A stretch of 64,000 nucleotides of DNA from JAAYDS01 sp012729155 (GCA_036774405.1 DAIPBO010000007.1:68967-132966), one strand, 5' to 3'; counted from the first letter of the stretch, positions 1-9,536 are shown. Numbers and translations: made by a program. The notes: generated by a model not told the origin, from the letters alone.

Positions 1-2104
1 CCTCGGAGAAGACGCGCAGTATCGGCTCAGTGCCCGAGAAGCGGATCAGCACCCACTGATCGGCCGGCATGTAGAACTTGAACCCGTCGCTGGTATCGAG
101 CCGCTGCACCGGCATGCCGGCCAGCACTTGCGCCGGCCGTTGCGCCAGAAGTCTCGGGAACTGCACCCTCATCTCGGGCGTGGCCGGCAGGTTCCGCTCA
201 ACGGCGAACATCCGTCCCACTTGGGCATATAGCCTCGCGAGCAACGTCGAGATGCGCTCGCCCGTCTTGGCCAGCATCTCGACGATCAACGCCGCCGAGA
301 GCACCCCATCTTTGCCCAGGATGTGCCCCCTGACAGTGAGGCCGCCGCTGCTCTCACCGCCGAGCACGGCATCATGCGCCAGCATGCCGTTGACGATGTG
401 TTTAAAGCCTACTGGCACCTCAATACACTGCTCTCCTAGCCGATCTGCCAGCCGATCAAGCATGTGGGTGGTGGCCAGGTTACGCACCACCGGGCCTCTC
501 TGCCCACGGACCTCACACAGATACCAGTAGATCAACAGCAGCAGGTCGTTCATAGGGATGAACTCGCCCTTTTCATCCACCACGGCGATGCGATCAGCAT
601 CACCGTCGGTGGCAAGGCCCAGGTCATAGTGCCCCTCACGTGTTTCTTGACGAAGCAGGCCCAGCGCTTCGAGATCAGGCGCAGGCGAGCGCCCGCCAAA
701 GAGCGGATCGTGCCGTCCATGGATGCTGGCGACACGGCAACGAGCCGAGGTGAGCACAATATCGATCGCCGCCTCGCCCACGCCAAACATCGGATCGAGC
801 ATCACGCGCAGCCCCGCATCGCGAATGGCCTGCACATCGACCTGTGCCAGGATGCTATCCACGTAAGCGTTCATATAGTCGCAGATCTCGACCTTGCCCG
901 CCGCCTGGGCGATGGGGAGCTCGATCTTGATGACCTGCTCGGGCGTCAATGCGTTGGCCTCGGCCTCGACAGCACCACTCTCATCTTCTAGAAGCAGCGA
1001 GCCATCGTGCACGAACACTTTGAGCCCATTCCACTCGGGGGGATTGTGGCTAGCCGTAAAGGCCAACCCATAGCGCGCCGACGTGACGGCGGTGGCATAG
1101 GTGATCAGCGGCGTGGGCGCGGCCTCGGCGATGAGCCGCACGTGCACCCCGTTAGCAGCCATCACCTCGGCCGCCGCCACAGCAGCATCTGACGATAGAA
1201 AGCGGCGATCGCCGCCGATGACCACGCCATCGTCTTCGCGCCCGGCACGGATCAATCGATTCGCCAGCGCCTGGCTCAGGCGACGGACATTATGAAAGGT
1301 GAAACCTTCGGCGATGACCGCACGCCAGCCGCCAGTGCCGAACCGAATGACATTCTCCTCCTCGAGACGGCGCGGCCTGAGGGCACGCTTTTGCAGAATG
1401 ATCTCAGCCTGCTGCAGATCGGCTAGGCTGTTGATGCCCAGAACCTCATCCTCATCAAGGGTGCGATAGCAGGCAACCTCACCGCGGTGGGCCGCTATAC
1501 TGCGCACTGCAGAGGTGAGTTTGAGCCGTCCATCACCAGCGTCGTCGTCTGGGCGTGCCAGCGCAGCCAAGAGAGCGCGCGCATCGGCCATATAGGCGCC
1601 CAGGTTGAGCTCGCGTATGCCCAGCTGCTCGGCATCAGCGTCTACCGCCTCGACGACGTCGACCACGCGTCCGCCCTCACGCACAATGCGCCCATAGGGC
1701 AGATCGAGTTCGGTTTGGCAGGCGAACAAGGTCAGGCAAGCATTGCGTTGCCGATGCAGATTGACCAGTCCTCGAAGGCTCGAGAGGCGAAACAGAGGCG
1801 TATCGCCGTAGAGCACCAGCAGTTCGCCGTCATAGTCAGCCAGCAGAGCGCCCGCCTGTTGCAGAGCATGCCCCGTGCCAAGCTGCTCTTGCTGCACAAC
1901 ATAGCGGTAGGTCGAGCCTAGGTGCTCCATCACATCTTGCCGGCGCTGCCCCACCACAATGATGATATCCTCTGGAGCCGCCAGGGCGCCAGCCCACTCG
2001 AGCACATAGTCGATGATGGCTCGCCCGCCAAGCTGTAACAGCGGCCGTGGCGTATCGGTGTCAAGCAATCCCCCCTGAGCGGCGGCCAGGATAACGACCT
2101 TCAT
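1..2104 (-). CDS. GlmU-like nucleotidyltransferase fused to phosphohexomutase (3' end outside window)
   Basis: One open frame of 701 codons runs off the left edge with no stop. Residues 1-230 resemble the GlmU uridylyltransferase domain: QLGTGHA, LYGDTP and YGRIVRE blocks are present, as is the Asn in LGIN that pairs with the metal. Residues ~245-701 are an alpha-D-phosphohexomutase with all four signatures: phospho-serine loop TASHNP (S352), metal loop DGDADR (500-505), sugar loop GGESSGG (E584) and phosphate loop RFSGTEP (S690). The left-handed-helix acetyltransferase half of GlmU is absent. The nucleotide-binding signature is altered: LAAAQGGLL replaces the usual LAAGxGTRM, so the conserved Arg is lost, and PRPLL replaces PKxL. 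Start is ATG behind GAGGAGG. The likely role is amino-sugar or sugar-nucleotide supply. Mutase activity is well supported; transferase activity is doubtful. Confidence 0.88.
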   Translation of the reverse strand, partial: MKVVILAAAQGGLLDTDTPRPLLQLGGRAIIDYVLEWAGALAAPEDIIIVVGQRRQDVMEHLGSTYRYVVQQEQLGTGHALQQAGALLADYDGELLVLYGDTPLFRLSSLRGLVNLHRQRNACLTLFACQTELDLPYGRIVREGGRVVDVVEAVDADAEQLGIRELNLGAYMADARALLAALARPDDDAGDGRLKLTSAVRSIAAHRGEVACYRTLDEDEVLGINSLADLQQAEIILQKRALRPRRLEEENVIRFGTGGWRAVIAEGFTFHNVRRLSQALANRLIRAGREDDGVVIGGDRRFLSSDAAVAAAEVMAANGVHVRLIAEAAPTPLITYATAVTSARYGLAFTASHNPPEWNGLKVFVHDGSLLLEDESGAVEAEANALTPEQVIKIELPIAQAAGKVEICDYMNAYVDSILAQVDVQAIRDAGLRVMLDPMFGVGEAAIDIVLTSARCRVASIHGRHDPLFGGRSPAPDLEALGLLRQETREGHYDLGLATDGDADRIAVVDEKGEFIPMNDLLLLIYWYLCEVRGQRGPVVRNLATTHMLDRLADRLGEQCIEVPVGFKHIVNGMLAHDAVLGGESSGGLTVRGHILGKDGVLSAALIVEMLAKTGERISTLLARLYAQVGRMFAVERNLPATPEMRVQFPRLLAQRPAQVLAGMPVQRLDTSDGFKFYMPADQWVLIRFSGTEPILRVFSE

Positions 2105-2141
2105 TGAGCCTCCTCGGGCGTTTGTGGCGCGTGGCGACGCT

Positions 2142-2170
2142 ATTGTGGACGCTTTGGCCCAGCGCGTCAA
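2142..2170 (-). promoter_or_regulatory. sigma70-type promoter for the mutase fusion gene
   Basis: On the minus strand TTGACG (2170-2165), a 17-base spacer and CACAAT (2147-2142) lie about 40 bases before the start codon. Its -35 box is 7 bases from the -35 box of the opposite promoter. Confidence 0.55.
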
Positions 2171-2177
2171 TCTCAGC

Positions 2178-2206
2178 TTGAGGCGGCCGCCCGCCTGTGC
2201 TAGACT
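2178..2206 (+). promoter_or_regulatory. sigma70-type promoter for the alcohol dehydrogenase operon
   Basis: TTGAGG (2178-2183), a 17-base spacer and TAGACT (2201-2206) precede the AAAGGAG ribosome site at 2232-2238. Confidence 0.55.
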
Positions 2207-2242
2207 CTCACCATGATAGAGCATTTGCCGTAAAGGAGTGCC

Positions 2243-3268
2243 TTGACAGACACAATGCGCGCCGCACTATGGACAGGACCCGAGCAGATCGAATACGCCG
2301 ACGTCGAGCGCCCCACCCCGGCCGCCAATCAGGTGCTCATCAAGGTCGCCTACGCCGGCATCTGTGGAACCGACCTGACGATCTATTTGGGCAAGCACAC
2401 GCGCGCTAGGGCGCCGTTGGTCATGTCGCACGAGTTCTCGGGCACAGTGGCTGAGGATCCCAGTGGTGCGCTGCCGGTAGGCACACCGGTGGTGGTCAAT
2501 CCGCTGCTCATGTGTGGGCATTGCTACGCCTGCCGTAACGGCCTCTCTCACATCTGCAGCACGCTCGGCCTGGTAGGCATCGATAGAGACGGCGGCTTTG
2601 CTGAATATGTGGCGGCCCCGGCACATACGGTCCGCCCCATTCCCACATCTCTTTCGCTGCAACGCGCTGCCCTCGTCGAGCCACTGGCGGTGGCAGTGCA
2701 CGCCGTCAGCGTCTCAGATCTACGCGTTGGCGACACCACGGCCGTGCTCGGCGCCGGGCCGGTGGGCATTCTGGTAGCCCAGATAGCACGACTGGCAGGG
2801 GCTCTGCGGGTGTTTGTGAGCGAGGTGAGCCCAAAACGGCTGGCTATCGCCCGAGAGCTCGGGTTCAGCGTCATCGACGCAACGCGGGCCGACCCTGTGG
2901 ACGAGATCCTCGCGGCCACAGACGGCGAGGGCGTGCCAGTGGTCTTTGAGTCTGCTGGTTCGCAGACGACCATCTTTCAGGCTGGGCGCATCGCACGGCT
3001 CGGCGGCCAGATTTTGCAGGTGGGCATGCCCAAGACGGCAGTGACTATTGACATGACGCCTGTGATGTTTCGCGAGGTGCGCAGCAAACCAATCCGCGTC
3101 TATCGCGAGCAGGATGTGCAGCGGGCGATCGCTATCGCCGCCGGCGGCCGGGTTGACCTCGATCGGCCCGTCACGCACATCCTGCCCATCGCCGAGTTGG
3201 CCAAGGGGCTTGAGCTTGCCCACGCTGCTAGCGATGCCTGCAAGGTTCTGATCGCGCCAGCTGTCTAG
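2243..3268 (+). CDS. zinc-dependent medium-chain alcohol/polyol dehydrogenase
   Basis: A 341-residue MDR-family dehydrogenase, the usual length for sorbitol, threonine or butanediol dehydrogenase relatives. Catalytic zinc ligands are visible as C41 and the H63-E64 pair; the structural zinc cysteines are C91, C94, C97 and C105. A Rossmann GxGxxG (LGAGPVG) follows at about residue 170, so it should oxidise a sugar alcohol or secondary alcohol with NAD(P) in the cytoplasm. The substrate cannot be read from sequence. Start: TTG at 2243 sits 4 bases after AAAGGAG; an ATG at 2255 is the alternative but is 16 bases away. vanW follows after 16 bases, so the two are probably cotranscribed. Confidence 0.9.
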   Translation: MTDTMRAALWTGPEQIEYADVERPTPAANQVLIKVAYAGICGTDLTIYLGKHTRARAPLVMSHEFSGTVAEDPSGALPVGTPVVVNPLLMCGHCYACRNGLSHICSTLGLVGIDRDGGFAEYVAAPAHTVRPIPTSLSLQRAALVEPLAVAVHAVSVSDLRVGDTTAVLGAGPVGILVAQIARLAGALRVFVSEVSPKRLAIARELGFSVIDATRADPVDEILAATDGEGVPVVFESAGSQTTIFQAGRIARLGGQILQVGMPKTAVTIDMTPVMFREVRSKPIRVYREQDVQRAIAIAAGGRVDLDRPVTHILPIAELAKGLELAHAASDACKVLIAPAV

Positions 3269-3284
3269 CGGTGAGGAGTAGAGC

Positions 3285-5150
3285 GTGCATCGGCTGGTGA
3301 GTGTGTCACGCATTCTGGGCAGGGTGCTGTGGTTCGTGCCATTGACGCTACTGATCGTGTCCAACCTCGCCTACCTTGCCTACAACGCTCACCATTATGA
3401 CCGCATCTACCGTGGGCTGACGGTGCTGGGCGTCGATGTTGGCGGTCTCTCGCCAGGCGACGCCCTGACAACACTGAGTGATGCCCTTGGCCCTCAGCGC
3501 CTGCCCGACCTGGCCATCACTTCGGGTACCGAACGCACTTACCTGACGATGAGCGCCATCGGCGGTCGTCTCGACCTGACACAGGCTGTGGCCGAGGCCT
3601 ACGCGGTCGGCCGCAGTGGCACACTACTCTCAGACGTGCCAGTGCGGCTACGTCTGCTCTACCAGGGCTACGATCTGACGCCATCATGGAGCCTCGATCG
3701 CGCCGCCACAGAGCTGGCGCTGCGCCCCATTGTGCGCAGCACCAGCGTTCCGGCGCGCCGTGAACGGCTCGCCGTAGCCGGCCTTAGCGCCGCTATAGAG
3801 CCCGCAAGCGATGGGCGCGAGCTCGACCTCGAAGTCACCGTGGAGGCCATCGAGCGTGCTGTTTCGAGCGCTCTGGGCAGCTCAGGCTGGGCCACAGAGC
3901 CCCGCGCTCTACAGAGGCTCTATGGCTCGCGCACTGGCGGCGATACACTGGTGATGGCGCCCATCGCGGTCGAGCTGGCTCACGGTTCTACGGCGTTACC
4001 TTCGGCTGATCTGGCAGCAGCAACGGAGACCGTCACCCGCCTACTCGGCGATCCTATCGAGCTCGTCTGGTTGCCCGAAGGCGCCACGACGCCTAGATAC
4101 TGGCTCATCGACCGTGCCACCCTGGCGTCATGGCTTGCCATCAGGCCAGGCGCAGGACAGGCGGAGCTGCAGGTGGGGCTCGACGAGGACGCCGTCGGGG
4201 CGTTCATCGCGGGCGTCGGCGAGGAGATCGACCGCCCTGCCATCGAGGGACGATGGCACTATGATGTGGCCACCGCCACGCTGACGCCACTAACGACGGC
4301 GCAGCCTGGCTATCAGCTGGATGTGCCTCAGGCGACCCAGCTACTAGTCACTGCGGCCCTGACAGTCGAGCGATCGGTGCAGTTGCCTGTCGAGGCCACG
4401 TCCCCGGCGGTAACCCAGTCCGAGCTCGAAGCGATGCTGCCTCTCGACCTCCTCGGCGAGGGGAGCACCGAGTTCGTTGGGTCAACGGCCGAACGTCAGG
4501 CCAACATCGTCACGTCGGCACGGGCCTTCGAGGGCCTGGCGGTGGCAGCCGGCGAAACCTTTTCGTTCCTCGCCGTGCTAGGGCCGGTCAGCCGCGCCAC
4601 TGGTTATGCCGACTCTTGGGTCATCTTGGGCAACCGCACCGAGCTGGGTGCGGGCGGTGGTGTCTGCCAGACAGCCACCACCTGCTTTCGCGCAGCCTTT
4701 TGGGCGGGCTTGCCCATCGTCGAACGTCACCCTCACGCCTACCGCGTGAGTTGGTACGAGCCGCCCATCGGGCTCGATGCCTCGGTGTTTGAGCCCTACG
4801 TTGACCTGCGCTTTACCAATGACTATGGCGCGCCTCTGCTGGTGCAGGCCGAGGTGGACACGACGACGCAGACTCTGACTTTTCGTTTCTACGGACGCTC
4901 TGACGGCCGCAAGGTATCGGCCACGAGCCCCGTGACATCAAACCCGCAGCCAGAGCCCGAGCCCGTGTACGAGAACGACGAGAGCCTGGGGCCAGGGCAA
5001 CAGATGCTTGTCGAGCGTGGCCGCGAGGGTCTCGATGTGTCCATCGTTCGCACCATTGAATGGCCCAACGGTGAGCGAGATGAATACCTGCTCGATACTC
5101 GCTACGCGGCCTGGCCAACACGGTACCGTATTGGGCCAACCGCGGATTGA
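3285..5150 (+). CDS. vanW: VanW family protein with N-terminal membrane anchor
   Basis: 621 residues. A single hydrophobic segment (about residues 10-34) anchors it, leaving the rest outside the membrane. Two peptidoglycan-binding-like (PG_binding_4) repeats seem to occupy about 45-165 and 240-365. The VanW domain covers about 400-530, with the conserved NIVTSARAFEGL start, the GAGGGVCQTATT block (about 454-465) and the EPPIGLDASV block. A Pro/Glu linker and a G5-like beta domain end the protein. VanW proteins occur in vancomycin-resistance clusters and in many Firmicutes and Chloroflexi without resistance, and a cell-wall role is presumed. Start GTG at 3285 follows GAGGAG. No vanHAX-type ligase genes are nearby, so resistance should not be inferred. 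Confidence 0.9.
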   Translation: MHRLVSVSRILGRVLWFVPLTLLIVSNLAYLAYNAHHYDRIYRGLTVLGVDVGGLSPGDALTTLSDALGPQRLPDLAITSGTERTYLTMSAIGGRLDLTQAVAEAYAVGRSGTLLSDVPVRLRLLYQGYDLTPSWSLDRAATELALRPIVRSTSVPARRERLAVAGLSAAIEPASDGRELDLEVTVEAIERAVSSALGSSGWATEPRALQRLYGSRTGGDTLVMAPIAVELAHGSTALPSADLAAATETVTRLLGDPIELVWLPEGATTPRYWLIDRATLASWLAIRPGAGQAELQVGLDEDAVGAFIAGVGEEIDRPAIEGRWHYDVATATLTPLTTAQPGYQLDVPQATQLLVTAALTVERSVQLPVEATSPAVTQSELEAMLPLDLLGEGSTEFVGSTAERQANIVTSARAFEGLAVAAGETFSFLAVLGPVSRATGYADSWVILGNRTELGAGGGVCQTATTCFRAAFWAGLPIVERHPHAYRVSWYEPPIGLDASVFEPYVDLRFTNDYGAPLLVQAEVDTTTQTLTFRFYGRSDGRKVSATSPVTSNPQPEPEPVYENDESLGPGQQMLVERGREGLDVSIVRTIEWPNGERDEYLLDTRYAAWPTRYRIGPTAD

Positions 5151-5177
5151 GGTCGCCCTACTCTGAAGGAGGCAACC

Positions 5178-6275
5178 ATGGCGCTGCAGCTCGGCCTGGT
5201 GGGCCTGCCCAATGTGGGCAAATCGACGCTGTTCAATGCGTTGACGCGAGCGAACGCCGCCGTCGCCAGCTATCCCTTTACTACTATCGATCCCAATGTG
5301 GGCGTCGTTTCGCTGGCCGATGCGCGGCTCGAACGGTTGGGCGAGATCATTCGCCCCGAACGGTTAGTGCCTACCGCCCTGCGCGTGGTCGACATCGCCG
5401 GGCTCGTCAAGGGCGCCAGTAAGGGCGAAGGCCTCGGCAACCAGTTTCTATCGCATGTCCGCAATGTCGACGCCATCGCTATGGTCGTCCGCTGCTTTGC
5501 CGATGAGGACGTCCCCCACGTTACAGCCACGCTTGACCCGATCGAGGATATCGAGGTGATCGCGACCGAGCTTGCACTCGCCGACCTTGCCGTGATCGAA
5601 CGTCATATCGAGCGTCTGCGTTCGGCTGCCAAGGGCAATCCACGCGCCTACGCTGATCAGATCGTAGCCTGTGAGCGTGCTGCGGCACTGCTCTCTCAGG
5701 GGCGAACCCTCTATCGCGAGGCACTTGACGAGGCGGAGCGCGCGGCCTGGGCCGAGCCCGACTTGATCACCACCAAGCCGATGCTCTATGTTGCCAACGT
5801 ATCGGAACATGACCTGCCCGCAGGCGGCGAACTGGCGCAGCGCGTGTGCACCTACGCACGGGAGCGCAGTGCAGATACGGTGGTGCTGTGCGCCACACTC
5901 GAGGCAGAGCTAGCAGAGTGGGACCTGGCCGAGGCGACCACGATGCTGGCTGAGTATGGCCTAGACGCGACGGGCCTGCAGCGCTTTGTATGGGCGGGCT
6001 ATCACCTGCTGGACTTGATCACCTTCTTCACCACCACGGGCGGCAAAGAGGTGCGCGCCTGGACGCTGCGTCAAGGCCAGACCGCCCTGCAGGCTGCGGA
6101 GCAGATCCACACAGACCTGGCCAAGGGCTTTATACGAGCTGAAGTGGTGGCCTTTGAGAGCCTTGATCGCGCTGGCTCGATGGCGCATGCCCGCGAGCAG
6201 GGCCTGCTACGGCTTGAGGGGCGCGACTATGCCATCGCCGATGGAGACGTCGTCCACATCCGCTTCAACGTCTAG
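5178..6275 (+). CDS. ychF: redox-regulated ATPase YchF (OLA1 family)
   Basis: 365 residues, the family's standard length. P-loop GLPNVGKST at 9-17; DIAGLVKGA forms the G3 region near 70; the G4 position reads NVSE (207-210) instead of NKxD, the change that gives YchF its ATP preference. A coiled-coil arm spans about 130-200 and a TGS domain about 280-364. YchF binds the ribosome and affects translation and stress responses. Start ATG at 5178 lies 6 bases after AAGGAGG. It is 27 bases downstream of vanW on the same strand, and converges on the next gene. Confidence 0.97.
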   Translation: MALQLGLVGLPNVGKSTLFNALTRANAAVASYPFTTIDPNVGVVSLADARLERLGEIIRPERLVPTALRVVDIAGLVKGASKGEGLGNQFLSHVRNVDAIAMVVRCFADEDVPHVTATLDPIEDIEVIATELALADLAVIERHIERLRSAAKGNPRAYADQIVACERAAALLSQGRTLYREALDEAERAAWAEPDLITTKPMLYVANVSEHDLPAGGELAQRVCTYARERSADTVVLCATLEAELAEWDLAEATTMLAEYGLDATGLQRFVWAGYHLLDLITFFTTTGGKEVRAWTLRQGQTALQAAEQIHTDLAKGFIRAEVVAFESLDRAGSMAHAREQGLLRLEGRDYAIADGDVVHIRFNV

Positions 6276-6295
6276 CCTACAGAATGGCTCACCGC

Positions 6296-7507
6296 CTAGT
6301 CGGCACTCCAGTAGAAACTGCCGACCATAGCCAGATCGCTGACCTGCCGAGCTCCCGCATCGCCCCCCCCCACGACGACCACGGTCCACTCGTACCAGCC
6401 CGTCCGGGTCGGCGAGTAGATAACCTCATTACCGTCCGTAAGCTCTAGGGTTGTGGTCGTCTGGCCGGCGCGCGCCAGTCGCACGTCAAAGAGCTCATCT
6501 CCAGTCAGCGGCCGGTGCCAATCCCACGCAAGCCTTACCTGGCCGCCGGCCAAGCGCTCGCCACTCGAGGGAGCAAGCAGCCTCGGTGCCGCCGCCAGGC
6601 TTGGCTGCGCGACGCCGGGCGTGGCGGTTGGCTCGGGCGATGGCGTGGGCGTAGGATGCGGCGCAAAAGCCAACTCAATATACTCGCTCAGAGCGCCTAT
6701 CACGCTCTCACGGCCAGCTGCCTGCATGGTCGCTACGACGGCCAGGGCTGCGATCAGTAATGCAACCCAGATGGGCGAGATGCCGCGCCGCCGGTTGATG
6801 CCATCGTCAATCGGCTTGACACGCTGAGGCGCTGCCGGGGGATCCAGCGGCATAGAGGGCACCGGGCTGAACCCGCCAGTCAGGCAAACCAGCACACCGA
6901 CCGGGTCTGACGAGTGACGCTGCAGCAGTTCCATGGCCGCCTGGGCCAGATGTTGCGCCTCACTGTGACGCATAGCAAGGCGGAGCGCCCGCGCATCGTC
7001 GAGCACCTCGCGCCCCCCTGCCACCGCGAGCAGCGTATCTCCAGCAGTCAGACGCCAGTGACCGGCCGCGATCTCCCAATCGATGGTGCGGCTGAGTCGG
7101 TCTGGCAGTCTGACCGGCAGCCCAATGCGCCGGTAGGTGTCAAAGGCGCGCTGCACCCCCTCGTAGCGTGTGATCCACGCCAACATGCCGGGTGTGCCGA
7201 CGAGGTAGACATCCATACCCAGTACCACCAGAGCGCCCGGCAACATGGCGTGTAGGCCATGCTCAGCATCATAGGCATCGGCCAGTGCCTCGGCAAGGCA
7301 ACGGCCCAGGTCAAACACAGGCGAAGTGTAGTAGGCTGCCTGAATACGCGCCAGGGCTTCCTTGGGAGTGCCCTCAACGGCAAGCAGATGCAGTAGTCCT
7401 TTGCGGTGCATCAGCGCTGGCGTGATGTCCAGGTTTTCGCCCAGCGATTGAGGCTCGAGCCCCGCAGCGGCGGTATGCACACGGGAAAAGGCGGCCAACG
7501 AAGTCAA
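6296..7507 (-). CDS. membrane protein with degenerate PP2C-phosphatase-like domain and extracellular Ig-like domain
   Basis: 403 residues. The N-terminal ~220 residues have the order and spacing of a PP2C phosphatase core: a strand pair ending LVGTPGMLAWI where active enzymes have VGDSRAY, and GDTLLAVAGGR where they have GDxLLLCSDG. The metal-binding Asp residues are missing at both places, so it is probably a pseudophosphatase. A transmembrane helix lies at about 245-265 (ISPIWVALLIAALAVVA), then a Pro/Thr-rich linker and an Ig/fibronectin-like C-terminal domain outside the cell. Start is TTG behind AGGGGGAT. It begins 9 bases after the propeller gene on the same strand, so the two form a likely operon. 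The PP2C assignment is by eye only. Confidence 0.6.
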   Translation of the reverse strand: MTSLAAFSRVHTAAAGLEPQSLGENLDITPALMHRKGLLHLLAVEGTPKEALARIQAAYYTSPVFDLGRCLAEALADAYDAEHGLHAMLPGALVVLGMDVYLVGTPGMLAWITRYEGVQRAFDTYRRIGLPVRLPDRLSRTIDWEIAAGHWRLTAGDTLLAVAGGREVLDDARALRLAMRHSEAQHLAQAAMELLQRHSSDPVGVLVCLTGGFSPVPSMPLDPPAAPQRVKPIDDGINRRRGISPIWVALLIAALAVVATMQAAGRESVIGALSEYIELAFAPHPTPTPSPEPTATPGVAQPSLAAAPRLLAPSSGERLAGGQVRLAWDWHRPLTGDELFDVRLARAGQTTTTLELTDGNEVIYSPTRTGWYEWTVVVVGGGDAGARQVSDLAMVGSFYWSAD

Positions 7508-7516
7508 TGCATCCCC

Positions 7517-9529
7517 CTAGTCTGCTACGTTGGTGAATGCCTCTGGCGTCAGTCGGTAGAGGCCACTGTCTGATCCCAGCCATAGCACGCCGTCATCATC
7601 GAGTGCCAGATGCCTGACGCCCGCCAGGTCATAGTAAGCCCAATCAGCCTCTGGTGTGCGCCGCGACAGCCCTAGCGCTGTAGCCATCCACAGGGTGCCA
7701 TCAGGCTCGACCAGCAACGCAGTCATATCGAGCGAGCGCAGGCCACCGCCTGTCGATTCGACGGTAAAGCGTGTCCAGCGGTCTTCGGGCGTTCGGCGGG
7801 CCAGGCCCATCGCCGTCGCGCACCAAAGCGTGCCATCGCTGGCCACGGCCGCGGCGCGCACGTCATTGCTGAGCAGCCCCTCATCGCGCGTCCACACTTG
7901 CAGATCACCTTCAGGCGTCAACCGCCCGACACCGAACTCGCTGCTGAGCCACAACTGGCCCTCGCCATCGGCTGCGATGTTCCGCGGCATGGCGCCGAGA
8001 GCGGCAGAGGCGTCGAGTACAGCCTCTGGCACGGTGTCGACTTGGCGATGGACGATACCGTCAGAGTCGAGCACGGCCAGCCCATCAGGAGCCCACGCCA
8101 CGCTCGTTGCGGCCAGTTTGCTGGCCAGCCTGAGCACCCTCGTCTCAGTGTCGAGCTCCCACACACCGTCGTCACCGCCCAGCCAGATGCGACCGTCAGC
8201 ATCGACAAGGCCGCAGCGCACGCCCTGCTGATCGATGGTCTGCACCTTGCCACTGACGCGTATCAGCGAGACGCCGCGAAGGCCAGCCACCACCAGGGCG
8301 CCATCAGGCGCGACCAGCAGCACCCGCACCTGATTATCGCGCAGCGGTGTAGGCACCGTCAGTGGCCCTGAAAGCTCGCTTCCTTCTGCGTGTATCGTGT
8401 AGACACCATCGCTTGCGCCCAGCCACAGCAGCCCGTCGGCTCCCCTCGCGACGGACCTTACCTGTACGCCAGGTACGGATACGCCTTGCCAGGCGCCGTT
8501 CGCCGGTCGAGTAGCCACGCCTCCCTCGCCGCAGACGGTCACAGACCCATCTGGTGCCACATCGATACTGTATGCGTGTAAAGGAATGGTTGTATTCAGT
8601 TCGTGCTCGAATCCTTCCCAACGCTCGAGTTCATGGTTGTACCGCGCCACGCCACCTGTTCCTTGCCGCTCACCGACAAAGCTCACCCAGGCAGACCCTT
8701 CGGCATCTACCGCCAGATCGGTGACGAGCTCGGGCGAGATGATGCTGCTGAAGAAGGCGTGATCATCCCACCAGAGTTCGCCCTCGAGCGCAGTGGCCAC
8801 GCCACGGCCTACCGCCCAGACCCGACCTGCTGACGAGACGCCAACGCCCCATGAACCTGGTGTTACGCCGTGACTCTCGCCGTAGGTGCGCCACCGGTTG
8901 CCGTCATAGGCCTGCACCTGCCCATCGCCACGCGGCAGCCACAGCCAGTGACTCTCGGGTTGGCTAGACCAGAGTCGCGCGTCGCCCTGCTTGGCCGCAA
9001 GCAGGGCCTCGTAGCGGGCCTCGACCGCATCCTGGCGCGTGTCATAGTGTCGCCAGCCCTGCCCATCATACTCGCTCCAGGCCAGTACATCGCGGTAGCC
9101 GATCCAGACATGGCCTTCGCTGTCACGCGCGATGGCGGCCACCGCCTGAGACAAGAGCCCTTCTTTGGTGGTATAGAGCTGACTGCGCCCATCTGGCCAC
9201 CAACGCACCACACCGCCGAGCGTTGCTGCCCAGACGCAATCGCCATCCCACACCAGGCCGACGACCTCGTTGGGATTTGACCAGAACTGCAGGGGCGCAT
9301 CGGTGATGGCAAAGGCAGCCTGAGGCGCCGGCGTCGGCCGTGCCGGTGGCGTCGTCAGTCTCACCGGCGTGGGCGTCGACACCATCACCGTCGGCCCGAT
9401 GGAGGGCGACGGCACGACGACGGTCTCTCGCGGCGAGACCAAGAACGACGAGCACCCTTCGGCGGCAAGCAGGCAGAGTGCGATTGTGAGCCGCAGGAGG
9501 GCGCGTTGCAGCCTGATAGAGCGTATCAC
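7517..9529 (-). CDS. secreted two-component-regulator-type beta-propeller protein
   Basis: 670 residues from the chosen GTG. An N-terminal hydrophobic signal (LLRLTIALCLLAA) ends with EGCSS, a poor lipoprotein box, so membrane anchoring through that Cys is uncertain. A Pro/Thr-rich stretch follows, then at least ten repeats of the Reg_prop/propeller type (patterns such as DGxLWxGTxxGL, GQLWLSSEFGVGRL and GTLWMATALGLSRR) to the C-terminus. This domain is the sensor half of some hybrid kinases, but no kinase part is present. An ATG 63 bases upstream is open, but a promoter lies between it and the GTG, which makes the GTG more likely. It is followed 9 bases on by the PP2C-like gene. Confidence 0.82.
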   Translation of the reverse strand: MIRSIRLQRALLRLTIALCLLAAEGCSSFLVSPRETVVVPSPSIGPTVMVSTPTPVRLTTPPARPTPAPQAAFAITDAPLQFWSNPNEVVGLVWDGDCVWAATLGGVVRWWPDGRSQLYTTKEGLLSQAVAAIARDSEGHVWIGYRDVLAWSEYDGQGWRHYDTRQDAVEARYEALLAAKQGDARLWSSQPESHWLWLPRGDGQVQAYDGNRWRTYGESHGVTPGSWGVGVSSAGRVWAVGRGVATALEGELWWDDHAFFSSIISPELVTDLAVDAEGSAWVSFVGERQGTGGVARYNHELERWEGFEHELNTTIPLHAYSIDVAPDGSVTVCGEGGVATRPANGAWQGVSVPGVQVRSVARGADGLLWLGASDGVYTIHAEGSELSGPLTVPTPLRDNQVRVLLVAPDGALVVAGLRGVSLIRVSGKVQTIDQQGVRCGLVDADGRIWLGGDDGVWELDTETRVLRLASKLAATSVAWAPDGLAVLDSDGIVHRQVDTVPEAVLDASAALGAMPRNIAADGEGQLWLSSEFGVGRLTPEGDLQVWTRDEGLLSNDVRAAAVASDGTLWCATAMGLARRTPEDRWTRFTVESTGGGLRSLDMTALLVEPDGTLWMATALGLSRRTPEADWAYYDLAGVRHLALDDDGVLWLGSDSGLYRLTPEAFTNVAD

Positions 9530-9536
9530 GGCGCCC

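Noticed and set aside
3285..5150. Vancomycin resistance cluster
   Set aside because: VanW alone is common; there is no vanHAX or vanRS gene nearby.
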